From Pseudomonas citrullilanati (GTDB lineage: Bacteria; Pseudomonadota; Gammaproteobacteria; Pseudomonadales; Pseudomonadaceae), in the NCBI RefSeq assembly GCF_030580855.1, contig NZ_JAUQOP010000022.1, positions 29,027 through 93,026 on the forward strand: a DNA stretch of 64,000 nt, written 5' to 3'. This document shows, piece after piece, positions 31,577 to 40,816 of the stretch (positions are counted from its first letter, which is position 1; every line of letters begins with the position of its first letter). A program made the translations under genes and the position numbers. A model generated the notes under the pieces. That model made no database searches and had not been told where the DNA came from. It saw only the letters and a program-made list of their open reading frames with translations.

Positions 31577-33274
31577 GTGACTGTGATCATTGGTATCGAC
31601 CTGGGCACCACCAACAGCCTCGTGGCGGCCTGGGATGGCGAACAGGCGCGGATCCTCCCCAACGCCTTGGGCAACTTCCTGACGCCGAGCGTCGTGGGCC
31701 TCGACGACGAGGGCCAGCTGGTCGTCGGTGATATCGCCCGCGAGCGCTTGCATACCCACCCCCAGCTCACCGCGTCGCTGTTCAAGCGCTACATGGGCAG
31801 CGCCCGCGAGACCCGGCTCGGCTCCCGCGTGTACCGCGCCGAAGAGCTCTCGGCGATGCTGCTGCGCAGCCTCAAGGCCGACGCCGAGCGAGCCTTGGGC
31901 GAGCCGGTGCATGAAGCGGTGATCAGCGTACCGGCGTATTTCAGCGACGCCCAGCGCAAGGCCACGCGCATCGCGGGTGAACTGGCGGGGCTGAAGATCG
32001 AGAAGCTGATCAACGAACCCACCGCGGCCGCCTTGGCCTACGGTCTCGAACAACGAGACGAAGCCACGTTCCTGGTGTTCGACCTGGGCGGCGGCACGTT
32101 CGACGTGTCGATCCTGGAGCTGTTCGAAGGCGTCATGGAAGTTCGCGCCAGCGCCGGCGACAACTTCCTGGGTGGCGAGGATTTCGATGACCTGCTCGTG
32201 GAGCACTTCATCGCCAGGATCGGCGCCGCCGACCTGCCGGACCTCACCCTCCCCGCCATCACCCAGCGCCTGCGGCGCGAAGCGCAGCGGGTCCGCCATG
32301 CCTTGGGCCAGGCCCAGGCCGCACGCTTCACCCTTCGCGAGCAGTCCCGCGAATGGAGCCTCGAACTGACCCAGGCCGACCTCGCGGCGATCGTCCAACC
32401 CTTGCTGGACCGCCTGCGCGCACCGATCGAACGGGCCTTGCGCGATGCCCGGATCAAGGTCGCGGACCTGGATGAAATATTGCTGGTCGGCGGCACCACC
32501 CGCATGCCGCTGGTCCGCAAGCTGGTTGCCACCCTGTTCGGGCGGATCCCGGCCATGCAGCTCAACCCGGACGAAGTGGTGGCGCAAGGCGCGGCCATCC
32601 AGGCGGCGCTCCAGGCCCGCCATGCGTCCCTGGAAGAAGTCGTCCTGACCGACGTCTGCCCGTACACACTCGGCATCGAGACGTCCATGCAGGTGGGGAA
32701 CGGTTTCCAGAGCGGCCACTACCTGCCGATCATCGAGCGCAACACCGTGGTGCCGGTGAGCCGGTCCCGCAACGTGTCCACCCTCAGCGATAACCAGAAA
32801 GTGGTCCGGCTCGGCATCTACCAGGGCGAAAGCCGCCTGGTCAGCAACAATATTTTCCTCGGTGAATTGGAAATCCCCGTACCGCCGCGCAAGGCCGGTG
32901 AAGTGACCCTGGATGTGCGCTTCACCTACGACAACAACGGCTTGCTCGAAGCCCAGGTGCACCTGCCGATCAATGGCGAGACCCGCCGGCTGGTGATCGA
33001 GAACAACCCGGGCGTGCTGGCCCCCGAGGAAATCGCCCAGCGCCTGGCCGCCCTCGAAGCGCTGAAAGTGCACCCCCGCGACCAGCAGATCAACACCCTG
33101 CTGCTCGCCCGGCTTGACCGCCTGTACCAGGAAAGCCTCGGAGAGGGCCGCGAGTACATCGCCGGGCTGGCGAACCATTTCCAGCAGATGCTCGATACCC
33201 AGGACGAACGCCAGATACGTGAAGCCCGCAGCGACATCACCCAGCGTCTCGCCCACTTCGAGCGGGAGGTTTGA
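31577..33274 (+). CDS. hscC: Hsp70-family chaperone HscC
   Basis: A 565-residue Hsp70 homologue, shorter than DnaK and very similar to E. coli HscC: IGIDLGTTNSLVAAW, VISVPAYFSDAQR, LINEPTAAALAYG, FDLGGGTFDVS and LVGGTTRMPL. The substrate-binding domain (about 365-500) is complete, and the helical lid is short. It acts as an ATP-dependent chaperone with a dedicated J-domain protein, here the next gene three bases downstream. The start is GTG with GGAAAA upstream; a second in-frame GTG lies six bases later. Confidence 0.93.
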   Translation: MTVIIGIDLGTTNSLVAAWDGEQARILPNALGNFLTPSVVGLDDEGQLVVGDIARERLHTHPQLTASLFKRYMGSARETRLGSRVYRAEELSAMLLRSLKADAERALGEPVHEAVISVPAYFSDAQRKATRIAGELAGLKIEKLINEPTAAALAYGLEQRDEATFLVFDLGGGTFDVSILELFEGVMEVRASAGDNFLGGEDFDDLLVEHFIARIGAADLPDLTLPAITQRLRREAQRVRHALGQAQAARFTLREQSREWSLELTQADLAAIVQPLLDRLRAPIERALRDARIKVADLDEILLVGGTTRMPLVRKLVATLFGRIPAMQLNPDEVVAQGAAIQAALQARHASLEEVVLTDVCPYTLGIETSMQVGNGFQSGHYLPIIERNTVVPVSRSRNVSTLSDNQKVVRLGIYQGESRLVSNNIFLGELEIPVPPRKAGEVTLDVRFTYDNNGLLEAQVHLPINGETRRLVIENNPGVLAPEEIAQRLAALEALKVHPRDQQINTLLLARLDRLYQESLGEGREYIAGLANHFQQMLDTQDERQIREARSDITQRLAHFEREV

Positions 33275-33277
33275 GCC

Positions 33278-34657
33278 ATGAGCCACTGGCAATTGCTCAG
33301 CCTGACCCCCGATGCGGACGAGCGCAGCATCAAGCGCGCCTATGCGCGGCTGCTCAAGGTCCACCGTCCGGACGAAAACCCGCATGAATTCCAGCGCCTG
33401 CGTGAGGCCTATGAAGCGTCGCTGGCCGAGGCGCGCTGGCGTGCGCAGGCCGATGAAGACATCGTCGAGCCCCCGATCGCCGAGCCCATCGCCCCCGCTC
33501 CCGAGGTGATGGAGATCCCCGCGCCGGCCATGGCCCTGGAACCGATCGAAATCCCGCCGGCCATCCGGCCTCCGGAGCCGTCCCTCGGGCAGATGGAGCA
33601 ATGGCTGGCCGAAGGCAAGGAACGCCAGCTCATGGACGCCCTGCGTCACTGGCTCAACAGTGAGTGGCTGGTACCGTTCGAGCACCGCCAGCAGTTCGAG
33701 CAATGCGTGCTGGATTGGCTCGAGTCCGCCCCGCAGTGGTCACCGGCGTTCTTCGAGGGCGTGTGCAAGGCCATGGGCTGGGACGAAGACCAAGGCAACC
33801 TGCCTTGCCCGTACTGGCGCTGGGATCGCCTGATCCGGCAGTGCGAGGTGCAAGCCCTGGAGGAAACCCTGCGCGGCGACCTCGCCCGGTTCGACGCCGA
33901 TAAACTCCATGGGCAGGCGGCGGCCTTGCTGTTGAAGCCCATGGGCGACGCCCGCCGGCGGGCCATGGCCGACCACTTCACCGGCCTCGACTGGCAGCGC
34001 TTTACCCAGCTCGCCGAAAGCATCGAGTACCAATACCCCGAGGTCCCCGAACGCCTGGGGCTGCAACCGCTGGACAACTGGCGGGACTGGTTGCCGGCCA
34101 CCAGCTATCGAGGGGTCAGCCTGTTTCTCTGGTTCGCATTGTCCGCGCTGATCATGGTGTCGCTGCTGGCGACGCCGGACAACCGGGATGAGCCGCTGAT
34201 CGTGCTGCTCATGCCGTTCCTGATGCCGGCATTGCTCTGGCTGGGCATCAAGGTCTACTACGCCTGGACCTACGTGGCCATTGCGGCCGGGCAGGTGGAT
34301 GTGTGGCTGAGCCAGAGGCTGGTCCCGCGCCGCTGGTACCGGCAAGGCGCCGGGCTGCTGGTGTTGCGCCACGTGCTCCCCAGCGCAGTGCCGGCGGCCC
34401 TGGCCTGCGCCTGGTCCGAGACGCTGCCGTGGCTGCGCTGGGTCAGCCCGCCAGTGGTGTTCCTCGGCACGCTGTATTTCACCCAGATGGCGCTGAGCGG
34501 CGGTCGGGTCTCGATCTGGGCCCGGGTTCGGCGAGCCATCATGTTGCAGGTCGGACGGCTGCCCTGGCACTGGCTCAGGCACGAAAGCGTACCGGTCCTG
34601 GTGGGCGTGGTGGTGATGGCGGCGTGGGTGTATTCGAGGCTGAGGACCCTGTCCTAG
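33278..34657 (+). CDS. J-domain membrane protein, likely HscC co-chaperone
   Basis: This 459-residue protein has an N-terminal J-domain-like region (about 1-65) in which the canonical HPD is altered to His29-Arg-Pro-Asp32 (HRPDENP). An acidic/proline-rich linker follows (about 70-105), then a soluble helical region (about 110-270) and four or so hydrophobic segments in the C-terminal third. E. coli HscC works with membrane-bound DjlB/DjlC, so this layout fits. The gene is coupled to hscC by a 3-base gap. Confidence 0.8.
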   Translation: MSHWQLLSLTPDADERSIKRAYARLLKVHRPDENPHEFQRLREAYEASLAEARWRAQADEDIVEPPIAEPIAPAPEVMEIPAPAMALEPIEIPPAIRPPEPSLGQMEQWLAEGKERQLMDALRHWLNSEWLVPFEHRQQFEQCVLDWLESAPQWSPAFFEGVCKAMGWDEDQGNLPCPYWRWDRLIRQCEVQALEETLRGDLARFDADKLHGQAAALLLKPMGDARRRAMADHFTGLDWQRFTQLAESIEYQYPEVPERLGLQPLDNWRDWLPATSYRGVSLFLWFALSALIMVSLLATPDNRDEPLIVLLMPFLMPALLWLGIKVYYAWTYVAIAAGQVDVWLSQRLVPRRWYRQGAGLLVLRHVLPSAVPAALACAWSETLPWLRWVSPPVVFLGTLYFTQMALSGGRVSIWARVRRAIMLQVGRLPWHWLRHESVPVLVGVVVMAAWVYSRLRTLS

Positions 34658-34768
34658 CGTCTCGTGGGTTGGCGGAAGTTTGCCGCCATGGGGTCTGGTT
34701 GCGTCTATGCTTATCCTGGCCCCTTCATCAAAACCGCCAGCCACGGCGAGCGGCCCCCAGGTGATTAC

Positions 34769-35515
34769 GTGAAACACTCGGCACCGACTGCAGTGCTGTT
34801 TTGTCTGTTGCTCGGCACGCAGGCCTGGGCCGAGCAGTACCAGGTCGTGACCGAAGAATGGGCACCGTACAACTACCAGGAAAACGACCAGCTCACTGGC
34901 ATGACCACGGAAATCGTCCGGGCCATCATGGCGCTCACGGGGGATGCTTTCGACGTGACGATGGTGCCCAGCATGCGCGCCACCCAGGCGCTGAATACCC
35001 GGGGCAAGACCATCATGTACTCGCTGTTCCGCACCCCGGACCGCGAGCCGTTGTACAAGTGGGTCGGCCCGATCGTGGAAGAGTCCATCCACCCTTACCA
35101 GTTGAGCAGCACGCCGCCCGTGGACAGCCTGGAACAACTGCGGCGTGTCCCGCAGATCACCACGCGGCATGCCGGGCTGGTACCCGCCCGGTTGCAAGCG
35201 ATGGGGTTCGGCAACCTCGATAAAAGTGCGACATCGAGCCTGCAGCTCTACCGCATGTTGCTCGCCGGCCGCACGACCATCATCGTGGGCGACACCGATG
35301 CCGGGGTGGCCTACTACAGCCGCCAGTTGAACATCCCCCCCGACCGGCTGCGGCAGATACCCGTCGAGGTCTATCGTTCATCCTTGTACATCGCCTTCAG
35401 CCCCGACTCCGAAGACACGGTCGTCGCCGCCTGGGCCCAGGCCCTGGAGCAGTTGCGCCAGTCGGGCGAGCTGGAGCGGATCCAGCGACGCTACACCCAC
35501 CCGGTAGCGCCCTGA
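34769..35515 (+). CDS. Periplasmic solute-binding protein (SBP_bac_3 family)
   Basis: The 248-residue protein starts at a GTG with AGGTGA upstream and has a signal peptide (about 1-22, ending TQAWA). The mature part (VVTEEWAPYNYQEN, LTGMTTEIVRAIM, RTPDREPLYKWVGP) matches small periplasmic amino-acid-binding-like proteins. No ABC permease or ATPase lies beside it, so it may be an orphan receptor or feed the following two-component system. A longer in-frame reading would remove the signal peptide and is rejected. Confidence 0.82.
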   Translation: MKHSAPTAVLFCLLLGTQAWAEQYQVVTEEWAPYNYQENDQLTGMTTEIVRAIMALTGDAFDVTMVPSMRATQALNTRGKTIMYSLFRTPDREPLYKWVGPIVEESIHPYQLSSTPPVDSLEQLRRVPQITTRHAGLVPARLQAMGFGNLDKSATSSLQLYRMLLAGRTTIIVGDTDAGVAYYSRQLNIPPDRLRQIPVEVYRSSLYIAFSPDSEDTVVAAWAQALEQLRQSGELERIQRRYTHPVAP

Positions 35516-35611
35516 CAGTGGCCACGCGCTTTTTGTCGCCGCCGACGATAGTCCCGGCAACCGCTTGACGGCATAATGCGCGCACTTCGTTCAGGGTTGG
35601 AAAGGGTCATT

Positions 35612-36319
35612 ATGGATGACGCGGGTTCAGGCAAAGTCTTGCTGGTCGAAGACGATGAAAAGCTCTGTGGATTGATCGCGAACTTCCTGTCGCAGCATGG
35701 CTTTGACGTGCAGGCCGTGCACCGCGGCGACCTCGCGCTGAGCGCATACACCGACTTCAAGCCGACGATGGTGGTGCTGGACCTGATGCTTCCAGGCCAG
35801 AACGGCCTGCACGTCTGTCGTGAGCTTCGCGCGCTCGGCGATACACCGATCGTCATCCTTACCGCCAAGGAGGACGACCTGGACCATATCCTCGGCCTGG
35901 AGTCCGGTGCCGACGACTATGTGATCAAACCGATCAAGCCGCCTGTCCTGCTCGCGCGCCTGCGCGCGCTGCAACGGCGCCATACGCCACAGAACAGCGT
36001 GGGCACTGCCCTGGAGTTCGGCCGGCTGAGCATCGATCGCACCTGCCGGGAGGTCCGTCTGGCCGGGGCGCTGGTTGAACTCACCACCATGGAGTTCGAA
36101 CTGCTCTGGCTACTGGCGAGCAACGCCGGGGTCACATTGTCCCGCGACGACATCCTCAACCAGGTGCGAGGCATCGACTTCGATGGCTTGAACCGCAGCG
36201 TCGACGTCTACATCAGCAAACTGCGGGGCAAGCTCAAGGACAATCCGCGCGAACCGGTGTGCATCAAGACCATCTGGGGCAAGGGCTACCTCTTCAATCC
36301 GTTCGCCTGGGAGTCATAG
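35612..36319 (+). CDS. OmpR/RstA-type response regulator
   Basis: A 235-residue response regulator with a receiver domain (VEDDEKLC; phospho-Asp in VVLDLMLPG; Lys in VIKPIKP) and a C-terminal winged helix (about 135-230; TTMEFELLWLLA, VDVYISKLRGKL, IWGKGYLF). The start at 35612 has GGAAAGGG upstream. The sensor kinase gene follows immediately, and a MipA-like gene lies beyond it in the opposite orientation. Confidence 0.93.
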   Translation: MDDAGSGKVLLVEDDEKLCGLIANFLSQHGFDVQAVHRGDLALSAYTDFKPTMVVLDLMLPGQNGLHVCRELRALGDTPIVILTAKEDDLDHILGLESGADDYVIKPIKPPVLLARLRALQRRHTPQNSVGTALEFGRLSIDRTCREVRLAGALVELTTMEFELLWLLASNAGVTLSRDDILNQVRGIDFDGLNRSVDVYISKLRGKLKDNPREPVCIKTIWGKGYLFNPFAWES

Positions 36320-37606
36320 GTGCTGCGCCTTTTCCTCGGCCTGTACCTGGTGCTGGCGGTCGGCCTGGTCCTGGCGATGCAGGCGGTCGAACATACTTTC
36401 GATGCGCTGCTCGACGGGCAGATGCAAGCCTTCCACCGGGAGACGTTTCGTGGCCAGGCGCATGCGCTGGTCGAGCGCTTGCGCGAAGTGCCAGGCGAGC
36501 AACGGGAACAGCAGCTGGACGCGCTACGCCCCGACTACGGCCTTGAGCTGGCCCTGGTGCAAGCCGACCGGCTGGCGTTGAGCGACGCCGAAAAAAGCCT
36601 GCTGGCCCATGATCAACTGGTGCTGCGTGACAAATACACGCACATCCTCAGTCGCATCGACGACGGCGATCAGTTATTGAGCCTCAAGCTGCCACTCGAG
36701 CCCAACCTGATGCCGTTCTACATTGGCGCCGCCTACCTGATGCTGGCTGTCCTGGTGGGTATCGTGCTGTTCATCTGGGTACGCCCCCATTGGCGCGATC
36801 TGGAAAAACTGCGGCTGGCTGCACAACGTTTTGGCGACAATGACCTGTCGGTGCGGATCCGCATGTCCCGACGTTCCAGCATCAGTGACGTGGCCGGGCA
36901 TTTCGACCTCATGGCGGCGCGCATCGAAGGCTTGATCGCCAACCAGCGCGGACTGACCAACGCCGTGTCCCATGAACTGCGCACCCCGATCGCCCGGCTG
37001 AACTTCGAACTCGACCAGCTCAAGCAATGCCAGGATCCTGCCAGCGCCCGTCCACTGATCGAGGAGATGTACGCAGACCTCGGTGAACTGGAGGACATGG
37101 TGTCCGAGCTGCTGACCTATGCCAGCCTGGAACACGGTTCGGCGGCCATCAGTACGCAACGCATCGAAGCCGGCAGTTGGCTGGACAGCGTGGTCGCCAG
37201 CGTGACCCTCGAAGCGGAAGCCGCCGACATCGACGTTCGCGTCGTGGCGTGTGAGGTGGAGACGTTCGACATCGAACCGCGCTTCATGGCCCGGGCCGTG
37301 ATCAACCTGCTGCGAAACGCGATTCGCTATGCGGACAAACGTGTCCACGTAGCGCTGTCGTGCAGCGCCGACCAGTATCTGTTGCAAGTCGATGACGACG
37401 GGCCCGGCGTCCCGGTGGCCGGGCGGGAAAGAATTTTCGAACCGTTCGCTCGCCTGGATACCAGTCGCGACCGGCGCACCGGGGGCTTCGGCCTGGGGCT
37501 GGCGCTGGTACGCAGGGTCGCGCAATCCCACGGTGGCGGCGCGCAGGTGTCGGATTCCACCTGGGGCGGCGCCTCCCTGCGCATGACCTGGCCCACCCGA
37601 CGCTGA
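36320..37606 (+). CDS. RstB-like sensor histidine kinase
   Basis: The 428-residue inner-membrane kinase has a first membrane segment (about 3-22), a short periplasmic domain (about 25-125), a second membrane segment (about 130-152), a HAMP region, a HisKA domain with the phospho-acceptor in SHELRTPIARL, and an HATPase domain (NLLRNAIRY, DDDGPGV, GGFGLGLALV). It starts at a GTG directly after the stop of the regulator gene. Its orphan-like periplasmic sensor resembles those linked to outer-membrane stress and metals. Confidence 0.92.
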   Translation: MLRLFLGLYLVLAVGLVLAMQAVEHTFDALLDGQMQAFHRETFRGQAHALVERLREVPGEQREQQLDALRPDYGLELALVQADRLALSDAEKSLLAHDQLVLRDKYTHILSRIDDGDQLLSLKLPLEPNLMPFYIGAAYLMLAVLVGIVLFIWVRPHWRDLEKLRLAAQRFGDNDLSVRIRMSRRSSISDVAGHFDLMAARIEGLIANQRGLTNAVSHELRTPIARLNFELDQLKQCQDPASARPLIEEMYADLGELEDMVSELLTYASLEHGSAAISTQRIEAGSWLDSVVASVTLEAEAADIDVRVVACEVETFDIEPRFMARAVINLLRNAIRYADKRVHVALSCSADQYLLQVDDDGPGVPVAGRERIFEPFARLDTSRDRRTGGFGLGLALVRRVAQSHGGGAQVSDSTWGGASLRMTWPTRR

Positions 37607-37630
37607 GCAAGCGCCGGGCGGGCCCAGTCT

Positions 37631-38422
37631 TCAGAACGAGTAGCTCACCTGCGTCGCCAACGCACTTTGCAAACGACGCTCGACAATCGGGCTGTCGGCC
37701 GCGTCGTTCGCCAGGTAATCCACGGTCGCCACGGTCGACACACTCCAGTGCTCGTCGATGGGCAGCTTCCAGGTCAACTCGGCACCACGACTGAACATCC
37801 CGCCACGTGCGCCGTAGGCGTGATATTGGCTGCGCGATGCCTGGGCTTCGCTGACGCCGTACCAGGTACGCAGGTAATCACTGTCGCCAAACTGGCTGTT
37901 GATGCTGCCCACCCACTCACCCATCCGCCCCTTGTACAGCGGCAGGCTCAGGCTCAACTTCAGGCGGTTGTAGGCCGACCCGGTATCGGGTTCGTCCTTG
38001 TCCTCTTCCATGGCGTGCTCGAAGTTGGCGCCCAGGACCAGCGGGCCCAGGTGGTAACTGCCGTCCAGGCCCAGCAACGGCCGCGACTTGATCGAACCCA
38101 TGCCATTGAGCTCATCCGACCCCTTGAAACCGGAGCGCCGGTCCTTGCGAGCGGCACTGCCATTGACGTAGATGCTGAAACCGAACCTGTCGCCCTGGGT
38201 GGCCCAGCCCAGGCCTTTTTCGGTACCCAGGAAGAATCCGCCGGGGCTGGTGATTTCACCGCCGAGCAACGGTGCCACGGCGCGCTCGGTGGCGCCGCTA
38301 TAGCGTGGCGCGCTGGCGACGCCGGCATTCAGGCTGTAATGCCAGTCCTCGGCACGCAGGGCGGACGCGGGCAGCAGCAGGCAGGCGGAAGTAACACACA
38401 ACAGGCGAAGCGAAGTAGACAT
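37631..38422 (-). CDS. MipA/OmpV-family outer-membrane protein
   Basis: The 263-residue outer-membrane beta-barrel has a signal peptide (about 1-24, ending ALRAE). The N-terminal SLNAGVASAPRYSGA and the C-terminal aromatic end (QVSYSF) are typical of the MipA/OmpV family. It is convergent with the two-component system, 24 bases from its end. In other pseudomonads mipA genes lie beside two-component systems and respond to them, so regulation by the neighbouring pair is a reasonable inference. Confidence 0.88.
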   Translation of the reverse strand: MSTSLRLLCVTSACLLLPASALRAEDWHYSLNAGVASAPRYSGATERAVAPLLGGEITSPGGFFLGTEKGLGWATQGDRFGFSIYVNGSAARKDRRSGFKGSDELNGMGSIKSRPLLGLDGSYHLGPLVLGANFEHAMEEDKDEPDTGSAYNRLKLSLSLPLYKGRMGEWVGSINSQFGDSDYLRTWYGVSEAQASRSQYHAYGARGGMFSRGAELTWKLPIDEHWSVSTVATVDYLANDAADSPIVERRLQSALATQVSYSF

Positions 38423-38630
38423 GGCGGCATCCAGTGAGATTGGGATGCGCCATGCTAGGTGGCAGGTGAGCGGCAATCTTCGGCAGCTTTGTCGTGAAAT
38501 TGTCAAAGACTGTAAACCGGACGCGAGGTCGCAGGCTGCACTTTTTAACAATCCTTTGCAAAGCTCATGAAGTTGCCACGAACCGTGCTTGCTAGGGTGC
38601 GCCTCCCATCCGCAATGCGTCGAGCGTTCC
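38423..38630. promoter_or_regulatory. Divergent promoter region between mipA-like and DUF2388 genes
   Basis: This 208-base AT-richer gap must hold promoters for both genes. I see TTGTCG and TTGTCA boxes near 38490-38510, but no unambiguous pair or operator. Confidence 0.4.
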
Positions 38631-38945
38631 ATGAAAACCGCACATCCGTTTGCCCTGTCGTGCCTGGCCTGCTGCCTGGCAAGCACCCCGGCCCACGCCA
38701 CCAGCTTCGTCATGACCACTGACCTCACCGTGAGCCTGAGCATGAGTGCCAGCAAAGGCACCAGCAGCTCCTTCAAGGACGACAAGATTGTGTTGGCGGC
38801 CAAGGACGACGCCGCCGCTTTCGTCGCCAGCAACGGCGAAATCCGCGGTGCCCGCATCGAGGCGGCATTTGTCCGGATTCGAGAGGTGCTCAAGGCCCCT
38901 TCGATACCGGACCAACAACTGGCCGCTGCTATCCTGGCGCTTTGA
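38631..38945 (+). CDS. DUF2388-family exported protein
   Basis: This 104-residue protein has a signal peptide (about 1-23, ending PAHA). The mature part shows TSFVMTTDLTVSLS, DDKIVLAAKDDAAAFVAS and IRGARIEAAF, the signature of a small Pseudomonas-specific periplasmic family (DUF2388). The function is unknown. It is divergent from the mipA-like gene. Confidence 0.82.
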   Translation: MKTAHPFALSCLACCLASTPAHATSFVMTTDLTVSLSMSASKGTSSSFKDDKIVLAAKDDAAAFVASNGEIRGARIEAAFVRIREVLKAPSIPDQQLAAAILAL

Positions 38946-39005
38946 TCCGGCGCTGTCGCCCGATCCTGAGTGCAGGGGCCCGAGCCCCCTCCAGTAGCCC
39001 GGCCT

Positions 39006-39962
39006 TCAGCCCGTCACACAACCCTGGGGGATTTTCCCGGCAAAACTGTCCACCAGGCTGGCCACCACCATCTCGCCCATTCGCGTGCGGGTTTGCAGCG
39101 TCGCGCTGGCCCGGTGAGGTTGCAGCACCACGTTCTCATTGGCGAACAACGCCTCGGGAACGTTTGGCTCATCGACGAACACGTCCAGCCCGGCGCCGGC
39201 GATGTCCCCGGCCGCCAGGGCCGCGACCAGGTCGGCTTCGTTGACCAGTTTGCCCCGGGCCACGTTGATCAGGTAGCCGCCCTTGCCCAGCGCCTGCAGC
39301 ACGCGGGCGTCGATGATGGCCTGGGCGTTGTCGGCGGCGGCGGCCAGGATCAGGGCGTCGCTGTCGGCGGCCAGTTGCTTGAGCTCGGCGACGAAGGTGT
39401 AGGGCACATCGCTCATCGGTTGCAGGTCGGTGTAGCTGATCGGGCACCCGAAGGCCGCCGCCCGGATCGCCACGGCGCGGCCGACCCGGCCCATGCCGAC
39501 GATGCCGATGCGCATGCCGGAGACCTGGCGCGCCAGCGGCAACGGTGCCAAGGGTGTCGGGCTCTGCGGCCATTGGCCCGAGCGCACGTAGCGGTCACCG
39601 GTGCACAGGCCACGGCATACGCCGATCAACAGACCCATGGCCAGGTCGGCGACGTCCTCGGTCAGCGCGCCGATGGTGGCGGTCACGCGGATGCCGCGAT
39701 CCCTGGCATAGGCCAGGTCAACCGCATCGGTCCCCACGCCGTTGACGGCCACCACTTCCAGCTTGGGCAGTTGTTCCATGATCGCCCGGCTGATGCCGGT
39801 ATGCCCGCCGGTGATGACCCCGCGGATGTTGGCGCCGTGTGCCTGCAAGTACGCCGGTTTGTCGGCCTGTTCAAAATAGCGCCGCACCGTGAACAGCTCG
39901 TTGAGCCGGGTGTTGATTTCAGGGATCAGGATCGGGCTGAGCTGCAAGACTTCTGGCTTCAT
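39006..39962 (-). CDS. D-isomer-specific 2-hydroxyacid dehydrogenase
   Basis: This 318-residue cytoplasmic enzyme has the NAD-binding VGMGRVGRAVAIRA and the catalytic elements NVARGKLVNEADL (Arg) and DVFVDEPNVPEAL (Glu). A His replaces the usual spacing near LQPHRASAT. It reduces a 2-keto acid such as hydroxypyruvate or glyoxylate, or oxidises the matching hydroxy acid. It is the last gene of a leftward set of four (MFS, FAH hydrolase, SDR, this gene), so it should work on a product of that catabolic route. The start at 39962 (MKPEVL) is chosen over a longer reading. Confidence 0.9.
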   Translation of the reverse strand: MKPEVLQLSPILIPEINTRLNELFTVRRYFEQADKPAYLQAHGANIRGVITGGHTGISRAIMEQLPKLEVVAVNGVGTDAVDLAYARDRGIRVTATIGALTEDVADLAMGLLIGVCRGLCTGDRYVRSGQWPQSPTPLAPLPLARQVSGMRIGIVGMGRVGRAVAIRAAAFGCPISYTDLQPMSDVPYTFVAELKQLAADSDALILAAAADNAQAIIDARVLQALGKGGYLINVARGKLVNEADLVAALAAGDIAGAGLDVFVDEPNVPEALFANENVVLQPHRASATLQTRTRMGEMVVASLVDSFAGKIPQGCVTG

Positions 39963-40017
39963 GTGGACCTCGTGTAGCGAATGGGGAAAATCGGTTCCAG
40001 TGCGGTGCTGCCCATGC

Positions 40018-40776
40018 TCAACCGCGACCGGCAAACGGCATGGCGGTGGCCATGACAGTCATGTTCAGGACGTTGGCCGACAGTGGCAGGCCGGCGATGT
40101 AGCGCACCGCGTCGGCCACATGCTTGACGTCCACCATGGGCTCGACCGCGATGCTGCCGTTGGCCTGGCGCACGCCCTTGGTCATGCGCACCGACATCTC
40201 GGTGAGGGCGTTGCCGATGTCGATCTGGCTGCAGGCGATGTTGTATTCGCGCCCATCCAGCGCCAGGGATTTGGTCAGCCCCAGCACCGCATGCTTGCTG
40301 GCGGTGTAGGCGCTGCTGAACGGCCGCGGGGTGTGGGCCGAAATCGAGCCGTTGTTGATGATCCGCCCGCCCTGGGAATGTTGCCGGCGCATCAGGCCGA
40401 AGGCACCACGGGCGCAGAGGAAAACGCCGTTGAGGTTGGTGTCGATCACGTTGCGCCACTGTTCGAACGTCAGCTCATCCAACGGCACGGCCGGCGCGTT
40501 GACCCCGGCATTGTTGAAGACCACGTCCAGGCGCCCGTAGACCTCGGCAATGGTGGCGAACAGCGCCTCGACGCTGGCCGGGTCGCGCACGTCGGTGGGC
40601 ACCGCCAAGGCCTGGAGCCCCTCGCTCGCCGCCGATTCGACCAGCGCCTGCAACGGTTCCGGCCGCCGGCCCGCCAAGACCAGGGTGTAGCCGTCAGCCA
40701 TCAGCCCCAGGGCTACCGCACGACCGATCCCGCTGCCCGCACCGGTCACCAAAGCCACTTTCAATGGGTTGGACAT
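40018..40776 (-). CDS. SDR-family dehydrogenase
   Basis: A 252-residue SDR with TGAGSGIGRAVA at the cofactor site, NNAGV, a catalytic serine (NNGSISAH), and YTASKHAVLG with the Tyr and Lys. GAAAGG precedes the ATG. It is surrounded by an FAH-family hydrolase and a 2-hydroxyacid dehydrogenase. An SDR plus FAH pair is also used to split 2,4-diketo-3-deoxy acids in L-fuconate and L-rhamnonate breakdown, so it may oxidise a 2-keto-3-deoxy acid; this is inference. Confidence 0.88.
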   Translation of the reverse strand: MSNPLKVALVTGAGSGIGRAVALGLMADGYTLVLAGRRPEPLQALVESAASEGLQALAVPTDVRDPASVEALFATIAEVYGRLDVVFNNAGVNAPAVPLDELTFEQWRNVIDTNLNGVFLCARGAFGLMRRQHSQGGRIINNGSISAHTPRPFSSAYTASKHAVLGLTKSLALDGREYNIACSQIDIGNALTEMSVRMTKGVRQANGSIAVEPMVDVKHVADAVRYIAGLPLSANVLNMTVMATAMPFAGRG

Positions 40777-40816
40777 ATATTCTTTCCTTTCTCGAATCAG
40801 TTGACGCGGGCAGGAC

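Noticed and set aside
31457..33703. Minus-strand reading frame opposite hscC
   Set aside because: hscC is nearly identical in motif order to E. coli HscC, and the antisense frame has no domain.
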